This document shows, in pieces, positions 1 through 6,898 of a stretch of DNA of 7,281 bases (its first letter is position 1; the number at the start of each line of letters is the position of its first letter). The position numbers and the translations under genes are program-made. The stretch is taken from NCBI GenBank assembly GCA_003233535.1, contig QIMA01000568.1, positions 1 through 7,281 on the forward strand. Reading direction: 5' to 3'. The notes beneath the pieces were generated by a model. It was not told the origin of the DNA, searched no databases, and was given only the letters and a program-made list of their open reading frames with translations. The stretch comes from Rhodanobacteraceae bacterium (lineage in GTDB: Bacteria > Pseudomonadota > Gammaproteobacteria > Xanthomonadales > SZUA-5).

Positions 1-134
1 GTCATCGGCCCGCAAGTGCCCTGGCCGTGGAATCGGATGCACTTTGTTTCAGTTAGCACGACCGCATGCGACAGATTCGCCGGCGCAACGTCCAGTCAGT
101 GTCGTCTGGGCCGCGCATTTGCGTATTCATAGCA

Positions 135-157
135 AAGACCGCCGTTTCGTCGGTCTT
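135..157 (+). promoter_or_regulatory. Hairpin directly upstream of the cytochrome ribosome binding site
   Basis: AAGACCG (135-141) pairs perfectly with CGGTCTT (151-157). Beyond a C-T mismatch (142/150), CG (143-144) pairs with CG (148-149), leaving a TTT loop. The stem ends three bases before the AAGGGG ribosome binding site of the gene starting at 174. It has no T-run after it, so it is a poor intrinsic terminator. It could stabilise the 5' end of the message, affect ribosome access, or be the worn end of an upstream transcript outside the window. The structure is seen directly; the role is inferred. Confidence 0.45.
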
Positions 158-159
158 GC

Positions 160-165
160 AAGGGG
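160..165 (+). promoter_or_regulatory. Ribosome binding site deciding the cytochrome start
   Basis: AAGGGG sits 8 bases before the ATG at 174 and is the only good purine-rich site near the candidate starts. The earlier in-frame ATG at 66 has no such site. Together with the signal peptide that begins at 174, it fixes the start. Confidence 0.7.
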
Positions 166-173
166 AAAGTGCG

Positions 174-3100
174 ATGTACAGAGGAATTTGGATCCTGCTG
201 CTTTGCAGCGCGACCGCACTGGCCCAGCACAGTGACCCCACCCCGCCGACGGGATTTCCCAACGTGGCCCGCACCCCAGGGCAACTCATTGCGGGCTTGA
301 TTGCACCTACCCAGGGTCGGACGGCGCTGCTGGCTTATCACAACGGCGTGTTGTTCAGCGTTCCCGAAGCGCCATCAAGCAACCCCGGCTCCGACCTGCA
401 GGTTCGTACTTGGAATATCCGTGATGAGACCAATCTGGCCAATCCGGTGGAACTGCAGCAATGGGGCGTCACCTGGATGCCGATCGAAGCGCACGGTTAC
501 TTCAAGAACGGCGACTATCTGTCGATCGGCGACAACCGCGATTTCGATCCCGACCTGCCGCCATGGGCCTTCGCCGCTAGCGGCTCTGGGGTGATTCGTC
601 AGAGCAATCCCGAATTCGTCTGTGCCGGAGTGCGCGGCTGCGTGTTTGCGCCGTGGATCTTGCCGTCGAGTTTTTGGAGCTACACGCCGCCCAGCGGCAA
701 TGCGCGAATCGCCTTCGGCAATTGGAACAACACCTTGGCCGAGTGGGATCACCTGGGTCAGACCGGCGTACTCGGTCACCCGTTCCTGTTGGGCAACATT
801 GTGATCTATGCCTCCGATCAGTCGCGCACCGGCATCGCCGCCTATGACGTCTCCGACCCCACCAATCCACTGCTGCTGGATGTACTGACCAACGGCGGAC
901 CAGGCGGATATTGGGCCGAGCTGTGGGGCGGCGGTGACAAGCTGTACGTGGTCTTTCCCTATCGCAACAACGGCAACGGTATGCGCGTAGCCGACATCAC
1001 CGATCCCACCGATATGCGCTTTGTCGGCGATATTTCGCTCAACGGTGACGAAGCCATGTACGCCCAGTTTCAGGATGAGTACGCGTTCATCGGCAGCCAC
1101 AAGATCGATATGCGCTCGCTGCAGTCGGTGCAGTTCTTCGACCCGGATACCGCATGGAGCAACAGCTATGGGTCCGGCACTCGCATCAGTACCAGCCAGT
1201 TCGCTCTGCCGCTCGGCAATTTGCTGGTCACCGGCGGTGCCGCACCCGATCACGGCATGGCGATTTGGGCGCATCAGGCCGAAGCGGATACTCGCGCACC
1301 GACAGTGGCGTTTCACATACCGCGTGCCGGACAAAGCAACTGGCCCAGCAATCGCCTGCCGGTCACCCTGCTTATTCACGAAACTTTGGAATCACCCACT
1401 ATCATCAATGGCGATACCTTTATCGTTCGCCCAGTGGGTGGCGCGGCAGTTGCCGGCCAGATCACCTTTTCCTTCGACGATATTCTGACTTTCACCCCTG
1501 CCACGCCCTGGCAGCCTGATACGACCTACGAGGTGTTCATTCCCGGCGGTGGGATCAAGGATGCCGCCGGCAATGGCATCGAGGAATACAGCTTCAGCTT
1601 CACCACTGGAACTACCGTAGTCGGCAATACCGCACCGATGGTTGATGCGGTGAATGCTTCCCTATATCCGGTTGCGCCGGGCCAATCGGTAACGCTCACC
1701 GCCCTAGCGACCGATGCGCAGAGCCAGGCGATGGAGTATCGCTTCGATTTCGGCGATGGCAGCCCGAAGACCGCCTGGGGCGGGTCAAATTCGATCGCCC
1801 ACAGCTATCCCGAGCAAGGGCACTATCGCGTCGTTGCGCAGGTCCGAGACACTTTGTTTGCGACGGCCTCGGCCAGCACCACGTTAACCGTCACCACCGC
1901 TAGCTCGGCGCTGGCGACGCAGTCGACCCAACTGCTGTGTGAATCCCCGACCCGCCGCGTGTATAGCGTGAACCCAGACAGCAACACGCTGACTGCGGTG
2001 AACGCCGATACGCTCGGTGTGGAATTCGAAGTGGCGGTGTGTGCCGATCCACGCAGCGTCGCCTTGGCCGGCAGCGAGCTGTGGATAGCCTGTCATGATG
2101 ATGATGCGCTGGAAGTGCGCGATGCCGCCAACGGCAGCCTGATCGAGCGCATAGCCACCGCCCACGGCAGCGCGCCGATCGCCACCGCTGCTGCGCCCGA
2201 CGGCAGCAGCGTTTACGCGACGCTGCACGGTTCCGGCATGCTGCTGCGCTATCAGGCCGATACGCGTCAGTTAAGCGGAACGCTGGCCTTGGGTCCAACG
2301 GCGCGCGCATTGGCGGTCAGCGCTGACGGCAGTCGGATTTACGTCAGCCGGTTCTTGTCGACGACGCAACATGCGGAAATCTGGGAAGTGAACAACGGCG
2401 GCGCAATGAGCCTGCAGCGCACCTTGCGCGTGCGTCGTTTTGGCGGCGAGGAAAATGCCGACGGCACCGGTTCCGGACGCGGTATAGCCAATCAGCTGCG
2501 CTCACTGCTGTTATCGCGCGATGGTCAAAGCCTGTGGTTTACCGCCAACAAGGCCAATACCCAGCGCGGCACGACTTTTTTCAACGACTTGGACCAGGAC
2601 AACACGCTGCGCAATATCGTCGTTCAGCTCAGCCTGAGCGACGGCAGCGTGTTACGCCAGGTCGATATCGATAACTCCGACTCGGCCAGCGCGGTGAGTG
2701 CATCGCCCCTGGGCGACTACTTGCTAGTCGCGCTGCAGGGCAATAACGAGGTCGCCGTGTTCGACGCCCTGAGCGTTTCCGGCAGCGCCGGCACCGGCGG
2801 CATGGTGACTCGCTTGCAGGCTGGACTGGCCCCGCAGGGCGTATGTACTGATGCGCTAAGCGGCCGTAGCTATGCGCAGAACTTCATGGATCGCAGCTTG
2901 AGCGCGATCGATAGCGCGCCGCTGTTTGAAACCGGCAATATTTCACTCAGCGCCACGCTGCTGCCGATCGCTACCGAAACGCTGACGCCCGAGGTCCTGC
3001 TCGGTAAGCAGATCTTCTACAACGCCGCCGATACCCGAATGAGCGCCGAGGGCTACATCGCCTGCGCTAGCTGTCATCTGGACGGCGGTCACGACGGTCG

Positions 3101-4235
3101 CACTTGGGACTTCAGCGGGCGCGGCGAAGGCCTGCGCAACACCACCAGCTTGCGCGGGCGCGCCGGCATGAGCCATGGCAATGTGCACTGGAGCGCCAAT
3201 TTCGATGAAATTCAGGACTTTGAGCACGACATCCGCGGTCCCTTCGGCGGTAGTGGCTTCATGTCCGAAGCACAGTTCAACGCCAGCAACACGCCCTTGG
3301 GCCCACCCAAGGCCGGACGTAGCGCTACGTTGGACGCCTTGGCCGCCTATGTCGCTTCGCTGGGGACCAGCGATTTGCCACGCAGCCCCTATAGGCAAGC
3401 AGATGGCACAATGACCGCGCAAGGAGATACCGGCGAGGGCATTTTCGTCACCCAGGGCTGCTCTAGCTGTCATGCCGGTGCCCGCTACACCGATTCGCCT
3501 CTGGGCAGCACCAATCTGCGCAATGTGGGTACCCTGCGCACCAGTTCGGGCAACCGACTCGGCGGACCGCTAAGCGGGATCGACACCCCGACCCTGCTCG
3601 GGCTGTGGAACACCGCGCCCTATTTCCACGACGGTTCTGCGCCCACCCTGGCGGATGTCTTCGCAGTCGCCGGCGGACCGGTGCTACAGGCCGAGTCCGG
3701 ACTAATCAGCGGCGGTGCCAGCCTCACTGGGTCGGGGGTATGGACCTACACCGACGACAGTTTTAAGGGCCGGGCGGGGGTACATTTCACCAGTGCCGGG
3801 CACCGCTTAAGTTTCGCCAATGTTGACGGCGGGGCCGGCGGCTTAGGCGCGGTGGAACTGCGTTACAGCGCCGGATACCAGGCGCTGCAGCCGTTCGTCA
3901 TCTCCGTTAATGGCGTGAACTATCCGGTGCAGTTGCCCAACACCGGCAACAATCCCGGCTGGCTGAGCACCCAATGGCGCATCATTCGCTTCGAGAACAT
4001 TGCTTTCGCCCCTGGCAACAACACGGTCAGCATTCAAGCCAACGGCAACCTCTCGACCACGATCGACGAAGTGCAGATCACCCGTCCCGCCGAGACCGCT
4101 CTGGCCGACCCACATCGCCGGGTGCTGGCACTGTCCAGTGCAGATCGCGATGCGCTGATGGCCTTCCTGCTGCAGATCGATGGCAGCATCGACGAGCCAC
4201 TTCCCGACCCGCTGTTCGAAGATGGCTTTGAGTAG
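174..4235 (+). CDS. Secreted multi-domain di-haem cytochrome (beta-propeller / Ig-like / PKD / MauG-CCP type)
   Basis: Predicted exported c-type cytochrome of 1353 residues. The start at 174 is chosen because AAGGGG (160-165) lies 8 bases upstream and the product opens with a signal peptide (MYRGIWILLLCSATALA, probable cleavage before Q18); the in-frame ATG at 66 would put 36 polar residues before it. Domains in order: LVIVD-like propeller region (about 40-365; AYDVSDP and VADITDP repeats); SbsA-type Ig-like domain (about 373-480); PKD domain (about 485-575, FDFGDGSP at 524-531); YVTN/WD-like propeller (about 585-925); MauG/cytochrome c peroxidase-type domain (about 935-1340) with haem motifs C964-A-S-C-H968 and C1096-S-S-C-H1100 and the family signature APYFHDGS around H1152. 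A carbohydrate-binding-like module (about 1169-1311) interrupts that last domain. The tail is DPLFEDGFE. Known for the family: periplasmic or extracellular peroxidase or oxidase chemistry. The substrate is unknown and no partner gene is adjacent. LLLC is not a lipobox, so lipidation is unlikely. Confidence 0.93.
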   Translation: MYRGIWILLLCSATALAQHSDPTPPTGFPNVARTPGQLIAGLIAPTQGRTALLAYHNGVLFSVPEAPSSNPGSDLQVRTWNIRDETNLANPVELQQWGVTWMPIEAHGYFKNGDYLSIGDNRDFDPDLPPWAFAASGSGVIRQSNPEFVCAGVRGCVFAPWILPSSFWSYTPPSGNARIAFGNWNNTLAEWDHLGQTGVLGHPFLLGNIVIYASDQSRTGIAAYDVSDPTNPLLLDVLTNGGPGGYWAELWGGGDKLYVVFPYRNNGNGMRVADITDPTDMRFVGDISLNGDEAMYAQFQDEYAFIGSHKIDMRSLQSVQFFDPDTAWSNSYGSGTRISTSQFALPLGNLLVTGGAAPDHGMAIWAHQAEADTRAPTVAFHIPRAGQSNWPSNRLPVTLLIHETLESPTIINGDTFIVRPVGGAAVAGQITFSFDDILTFTPATPWQPDTTYEVFIPGGGIKDAAGNGIEEYSFSFTTGTTVVGNTAPMVDAVNASLYPVAPGQSVTLTALATDAQSQAMEYRFDFGDGSPKTAWGGSNSIAHSYPEQGHYRVVAQVRDTLFATASASTTLTVTTASSALATQSTQLLCESPTRRVYSVNPDSNTLTAVNADTLGVEFEVAVCADPRSVALAGSELWIACHDDDALEVRDAANGSLIERIATAHGSAPIATAAAPDGSSVYATLHGSGMLLRYQADTRQLSGTLALGPTARALAVSADGSRIYVSRFLSTTQHAEIWEVNNGGAMSLQRTLRVRRFGGEENADGTGSGRGIANQLRSLLLSRDGQSLWFTANKANTQRGTTFFNDLDQDNTLRNIVVQLSLSDGSVLRQVDIDNSDSASAVSASPLGDYLLVALQGNNEVAVFDALSVSGSAGTGGMVTRLQAGLAPQGVCTDALSGRSYAQNFMDRSLSAIDSAPLFETGNISLSATLLPIATETLTPEVLLGKQIFYNAADTRMSAEGYIACASCHLDGGHDGRTWDFSGRGEGLRNTTSLRGRAGMSHGNVHWSANFDEIQDFEHDIRGPFGGSGFMSEAQFNASNTPLGPPKAGRSATLDALAAYVASLGTSDLPRSPYRQADGTMTAQGDTGEGIFVTQGCSSCHAGARYTDSPLGSTNLRNVGTLRTSSGNRLGGPLSGIDTPTLLGLWNTAPYFHDGSAPTLADVFAVAGGPVLQAESGLISGGASLTGSGVWTYTDDSFKGRAGVHFTSAGHRLSFANVDGGAGGLGAVELRYSAGYQALQPFVISVNGVNYPVQLPNTGNNPGWLSTQWRIIRFENIAFAPGNNTVSIQANGNLSTTIDEVQITRPAETALADPHRRVLALSSADRDALMAFLLQIDGSIDEPLPDPLFEDGFE
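3678..4106 (+). other. Carbohydrate-binding-like module nested in the di-haem domain
   Basis: Residues about 1169-1311 of the cytochrome read as a beta-sandwich module of the CBM6/CBM35 kind. It opens with LQAESG, continues through a glycine-rich strand region (TGSGVWTYTD), has VELRYSAGY and NGVNYPVQLPNTG in the middle, and closes with NNTVSIQANG and IDEVQITRP. On its left is TLADVFAVAGG and on its right PHRRVLALSSADRDALMAFL. In ordinary MauG/CCP-type proteins these two stretches are nearly continuous, so the module seems to have been inserted into the last helices of the haem domain. The family call is by eye from motif spacing. A role in binding polysaccharide or anchoring the enzyme on a surface is inference. 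Confidence 0.55.
4206..4232 (+). other. Short C-terminal tail DPLFEDGFE, possible sorting or processing tag
   Basis: The last nine residues before the TAG stop are DPLFEDGFE, following a proline- and acid-rich linker (DEPLPDP). From memory, many secreted proteins of Lysobacterales/Xanthomonadales end in very similar tails of the form D-x-[IL]-F-x-D-G-F-E, whatever their other domains. I know of no established function. A recurring extreme C-terminal motif on exported proteins suggests a recognition signal for secretion, processing or surface retention, but that is inference. Confidence 0.45.
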
Positions 4236-4447
4236 GGTTGAACGAGTTCATGAAATATCCGGCTAGACGAACACAGGTGCTGAGTCAGCGTATAGAGTGC
4301 ATTGAGGGTACGAGTCAAACTGATGTGGGATGCACCGCCGTCCAAGTTGGTCCCGGCTAAGGGCATGCAGCGCGGATTCTAACTTTCTGACCACTGGAGC
4401 TGGCTACCGGTACTGATGCGACCACCCAGAACTTCGGCCCACCAGCC
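4236..4447. other. Convergent spacer between the cytochrome gene and ilvH; no gene seen
   Basis: These 212 bases lie between two converging stop codons. Small palindromes are present: TGAAC-GA-GTTCA (4239-4250) just after the cytochrome stop, GCTGA-G-TCAGC (4279-4289) and TACCGGTA (4405-4412). None is followed by a clear T-run, so I cannot name an intrinsic terminator for either transcript. Rho-dependent termination is possible. No convincing small gene was found on either strand. Confidence 0.5.
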
Positions 4448-4996
4448 CTACTGCGCCTCCGCACCACGGCCAATCGCGACCACACCGGTACGGCTGTACT
4501 CGACCATCCCCAGCGGGATCATCAGCTCGACGAAGGCGTCGGTTTTCTCCGGCGTGCCGGTCAGCTCAAAGATAAAGCTGGTGTGGGTGATGTCGATGAC
4601 GCGGGCGCGGAAGACCTCCGACAAGCGCAGCGCCTCGGCGCGACGGTCGCCCTCTCCTGCCACTTTGATCAACGCCATTTCGCGCTCCACACCGGGCTTT
4701 TCGACCGCCAGATCGACGACGTTGTGGACTGGCACCAACCGCCCGACCTGCGCCATGATCTGAGTGATCACCTCATTGGTACCGGAGGTAACGATGGTGA
4801 TCCGCGAGGTGTGCTTTTGATGGTCAGTCTCGGCCACCGTTAGCGACTCGATGTTGTAGCCGCGACCTGAAAACAAGCCAACCACACGGGCCAGCGCACC
4901 GACTTCGTTGTCGACGATGACCGACAGCGTCGCTTTACGCGGTCGCACTTTGTCGTCGACCAGAAAATAGGCGGAGGCGGGTTGGTTGGAGGTCAT
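4448..4996 (-). CDS. ilvH: Acetohydroxyacid (acetolactate) synthase, small regulatory subunit
   Basis: Regulatory subunit of the cytoplasmic enzyme that opens valine, leucine and isoleucine synthesis. It binds the large subunit, raises its activity and confers valine feedback. The 182 residues begin with a polar extension of about 20 residues, then an ACT domain (about 22-95) with DNEVGALARVVGLF and the signature GRGYNIESLTVAETD, then the C-terminal domain with VEREMALIKV and SRTGVVAIGRG. Compared from memory with E. coli IlvH, valine-site residues Asn11, Gly14 and Asn29 correspond to N30, G33 and N48 here and are kept, so valine sensitivity is expected. The N-terminal extension and wording resemble alphaproteobacterial IlvH. 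The ATG at 4996 has only a weak upstream GGA; a 5-codon ORF from 5010 overlaps it as ATGA and could couple translation. It lies 122 bases downstream of ilvI, a wide gap for this pair. No ilvC follows: the next gene is convergent. Confidence 0.96.
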   Translation of the reverse strand: MTSNQPASAYFLVDDKVRPRKATLSVIVDNEVGALARVVGLFSGRGYNIESLTVAETDHQKHTSRITIVTSGTNEVITQIMAQVGRLVPVHNVVDLAVEKPGVEREMALIKVAGEGDRRAEALRLSEVFRARVIDITHTSFIFELTGTPEKTDAFVELMIPLGMVEYSRTGVVAIGRGAEAQ

Positions 4997-5045
4997 CTGG
5001 CTGGTTCCATTGCTCTGGTGTGAACGTCTTTCTTCGTAGCCACTT

Positions 5046-5112
5046 AGGGCTGAGGGACGAGGGCTGAGAACGGCGGCTCTTCCTCAGCCCTCAGCTCTCA
5101 CCCCTCAGCCCT
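5046..5112. repeat. Opposed arrays of 7-base GGGCTGA repeats forming a long hairpin
   Basis: On the + strand three head-to-tail units read GGGCTGA, GGGACGA, GGGCTGA (5047-5067). After a 16-base gap four units in the opposite sense read TCAGCCC, TCAGCTC, TCACCCC, TCAGCCC (5084-5111). The arrays can pair: AGGGCTGAGGG (5046-5056) with CCCTCAGCCCT (5102-5112), 11 of 11 bases, and GAGGGCTGAG (5059-5068) with CTCAGCCCTC (5083-5092), 10 of 10. The element lies between ilvI and ilvH, six bases after the ilvI stop. G-rich heptad repeats in intergenic DNA are, from memory, common in Xanthomonadales. Possible roles are a processing or stability element setting the ilvI:ilvH ratio, or simply a spreading repeat. 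Confidence 0.8.
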
Positions 5113-5118
5113 GTTTTT
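5046..5118 (+). terminator. Terminator-like hairpin plus T-run, facing against the ilv transcript
   Basis: Read on the + strand, the repeat hairpin is followed one base later by TTTTT (5114-5118), the shape of an intrinsic terminator. It would stop transcripts running antisense to ilvI, not the ilvI-ilvH message, which meets five A residues before the hairpin and no T-run after it. It could shield ilvI from read-through that enters across the convergent spacer. There is no + strand gene here, so the resemblance may be chance produced by the repeat. Confidence 0.35.
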
Positions 5119-6888
5119 CTAAACCAGCATCTTCCCCGCCTCACTAACGCCGACGGCGTCAACGGCGTCAGGCAAAATCATTTCGTCATGGGCGGCGCCG
5201 CTGGGAATCATGGGGTAGCAGTTCTCCAGCTTCTCAACGACACAGTCGAAGATGACGGGTCCGTCGTAGCCGACCATCTCGATGATCGCGGCATCCAATT
5301 CGGCCGGTGTGCGGGCGCGGATGCCCTTGGCACCGTAGGCCTCGGCGAGCTTAACGAAGTCCGGCAGCGCCTCGGAATACGAATGTGCATAGCGACCGCC
5401 GTGCAGCAGCTGCTGCCACTGGCGGACCATGCCCATGTACTCGTTGTTGAGAATGAAAATCTTGATCGGCAAACGGTACTGCACCGCCGTCGAGATTTCC
5501 TGCATAGTCATCTGCACGCTAGCCTCGCCGGCAATGTCGATCACCAAAGACTTCGGATGAGCCACCTGCACACCCACCGCAGCGGGAATGCCGTAGCCCA
5601 TCGTGCCGAGCCCGCCGGAGGTCATCCAGCGATTGGGCTGTTCGAAGTGATAGTGCTGCGCGGCCCACATCTGATGCTGCCCCACCTCGGTGGTGATATA
5701 GGTGTCGCGATCGCGGGTGAGTTGATAAAGGCGCTCCACCGCGTACTGCGGTTTGATCGTTGCTTCAGACTTCTGATAGGACAGCGAGCGGCGCGCGCGC
5801 CAGGCATCAACCTGCGCCCACCAAGTGGTTGCCGATGCGACGTCCGGTCGCTTAACGCGCTCCTTCCAGGCCTTGAGCATGGCCTCCAGTACCACTGCGC
5901 AATCGCCCAACACCGGCACATCGACGCGCACGTTCTTGTTGATCGACGACGGATCTATGTCGACGTGAATCTTCTTTGATACCGGCGAGAAGGCATCCAG
6001 CCGGCCAGTCACGCGATCGTCGAATCGAGCGCCGATGTTGATCAACACGTCGCAGCGATTCATCGCCAAATTGGCTTCGTAGGTACCGTGCATGCCGAGC
6101 ATGCCCAGCCACTGCTTGTCGCTGGCCGGATAGCAGCCCAAACCCATCAGCGTGGAGGTGATCGGAAATCCGGTCAGCCGAACCAGTTCACGCAGCAGTT
6201 CGGTGGCGCGCGGGCCTGAGTTGATGATGCCGCCACCGGTGTAGAACACCGGACGTTTGCCGTTCGCCATCAGCTCCACCGCCTGCGCAATTCGCGCCGG
6301 ATCGGGCTCGGTTTGTGGGCGGTAGGTCTTATGCACGATATTGGAAATACCGGCGTATTTGCCGAGGCGAAACTGCACGTCCTTCGGGATATCTACCACG
6401 ACCGGTCCCGGCCGCCCGGTGGTCGCAATGTAAAAGGCATCGTGAATCACGCGGGCTAAATCGTTGACGTCTTTGACCAAGAAGTTGTGCTTAGTGCAGG
6501 CGCGGGTAATTCCGACCGTGTCGCATTCTTGGAACGCATCCGAACCGATCAAATGCGTCGGCACCTGCCCGGTAATGCAAACCAGCGGTATGGAATCCAT
6601 CAGCGCATCGGTGAGACCGGTGACCGCATTGGTCGCACCGGGACCGGAGGTCACCAGCAATACGCCAGCTTTACCCGTCGACCGAGCGTAGCCTTCGGCA
6701 GCGTGCGCCGCGCCTTGCTCGTGGCGCACCAGAATGTGTTCAATTTCATCCTGATTGAACAGCGCATCGTAAATCGGTAGGGCCGCACCGCCAGGGTAGC
6801 CAAAGATGTGACGAACGCCCTGTTCGAGCAGTGCCCGAACCAGTATCTGCGCGCCCGTCAGCTGTCCGCCTTGCTCATCCGCCATCAT
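5119..6888 (-). CDS. ilvI: Acetohydroxyacid (acetolactate) synthase, large catalytic subunit
   Basis: Thiamine diphosphate-, Mg- and FAD-dependent enzyme (EC 2.2.1.6) that condenses two pyruvates to 2-acetolactate, or pyruvate and 2-ketobutyrate to 2-aceto-2-hydroxybutyrate. Its 589 residues match the usual length. The N-terminal cofactor domain (about 9-175) carries the catalytic glutamate E57 in RHEQGAAHAAEGYAR, plus SGPGATN and GQVP. The central FAD-associated domain (about 200-335) has MLGMHGTYEAN and GARFDDRVTG. The C-terminal cofactor domain (about 395-545) has the metal motif around 454-482. That motif reads G-E455-A and ends N481-N482, where the textbook form is GDG...NN. VRQWQ and DYDGPVIFDC-like stretches follow. 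Overall wording is closest to alphaproteobacterial enzymes. AAGGA (TCCTT on +, 6894-6898) is 5 bases from the first ATG and 8 from the second at 6885, so the protein may really start MADEQ. Could equally be named ilvB; ilvI is used because ilvH follows. Confidence 0.97.
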   Translation of the reverse strand: MMADEQGGQLTGAQILVRALLEQGVRHIFGYPGGAALPIYDALFNQDEIEHILVRHEQGAAHAAEGYARSTGKAGVLLVTSGPGATNAVTGLTDALMDSIPLVCITGQVPTHLIGSDAFQECDTVGITRACTKHNFLVKDVNDLARVIHDAFYIATTGRPGPVVVDIPKDVQFRLGKYAGISNIVHKTYRPQTEPDPARIAQAVELMANGKRPVFYTGGGIINSGPRATELLRELVRLTGFPITSTLMGLGCYPASDKQWLGMLGMHGTYEANLAMNRCDVLINIGARFDDRVTGRLDAFSPVSKKIHVDIDPSSINKNVRVDVPVLGDCAVVLEAMLKAWKERVKRPDVASATTWWAQVDAWRARRSLSYQKSEATIKPQYAVERLYQLTRDRDTYITTEVGQHQMWAAQHYHFEQPNRWMTSGGLGTMGYGIPAAVGVQVAHPKSLVIDIAGEASVQMTMQEISTAVQYRLPIKIFILNNEYMGMVRQWQQLLHGGRYAHSYSEALPDFVKLAEAYGAKGIRARTPAELDAAIIEMVGYDGPVIFDCVVEKLENCYPMIPSGAAHDEMILPDAVDAVGVSEAGKMLV

Positions 6889-6893
6889 CGTGT

Positions 6894-6898
6894 TCCTT
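6894..6898 (-). promoter_or_regulatory. Ribosome binding site of ilvI
   Basis: AAGGA on the - strand, spaced 5 bases from the ATG at 6888 and 8 bases from the second ATG at 6885. The wider spacing favours the second ATG. The TAA of a 53-codon upstream ORF overlaps the first bases of this site. Confidence 0.6.

Noticed and set aside
1..56. Tail of an upstream gene at the left edge (a + frame ends at the TAG near 54-56)
   Set aside because: Only about 17 codons are visible, other frames are open as well, and nothing in the residues is recognisable.
66..173. Longer version of the cytochrome starting at ATG 66
   Set aside because: It would place 36 polar residues ahead of a clear signal peptide, has no ribosome binding site, and would bury the AAGGGG site and hairpin inside coding sequence.
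201..209. Lipoprotein signal (LLLC) at the cytochrome N-terminus
   Set aside because: The residue before the cysteine is leucine, where a lipobox needs Gly, Ala or Ser. ALA-Q at 15-18 is a better type I cleavage site.
375..1379. 334-codon open frame on the - strand
   Set aside because: It lies wholly antisense to the cytochrome, has no recognisable domain, and is the usual by-product of GC-rich codon use on the opposite strand.
2943..3473. 176-codon open frame on the - strand
   Set aside because: It is antisense to the haem domain, whose CXXCH motifs fix the real reading frame.
4034..4366. 110-codon - strand frame reaching into the convergent spacer
   Set aside because: Most of it mirrors the cytochrome C-terminus. 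It has a serine-rich, low-information translation and no convincing start site.
5046..5112. CRISPR array or insertion sequence in the ilvI-ilvH spacer
   Set aside because: The units are only 7 bases long with no spacers, and there is no transposase or target duplication. It is a short tandem repeat pair.
5188..5979. 263-codon open frame on the + strand
   Set aside because: It is antisense to the strongly conserved ilvI coding region, and its translation shows no family features.
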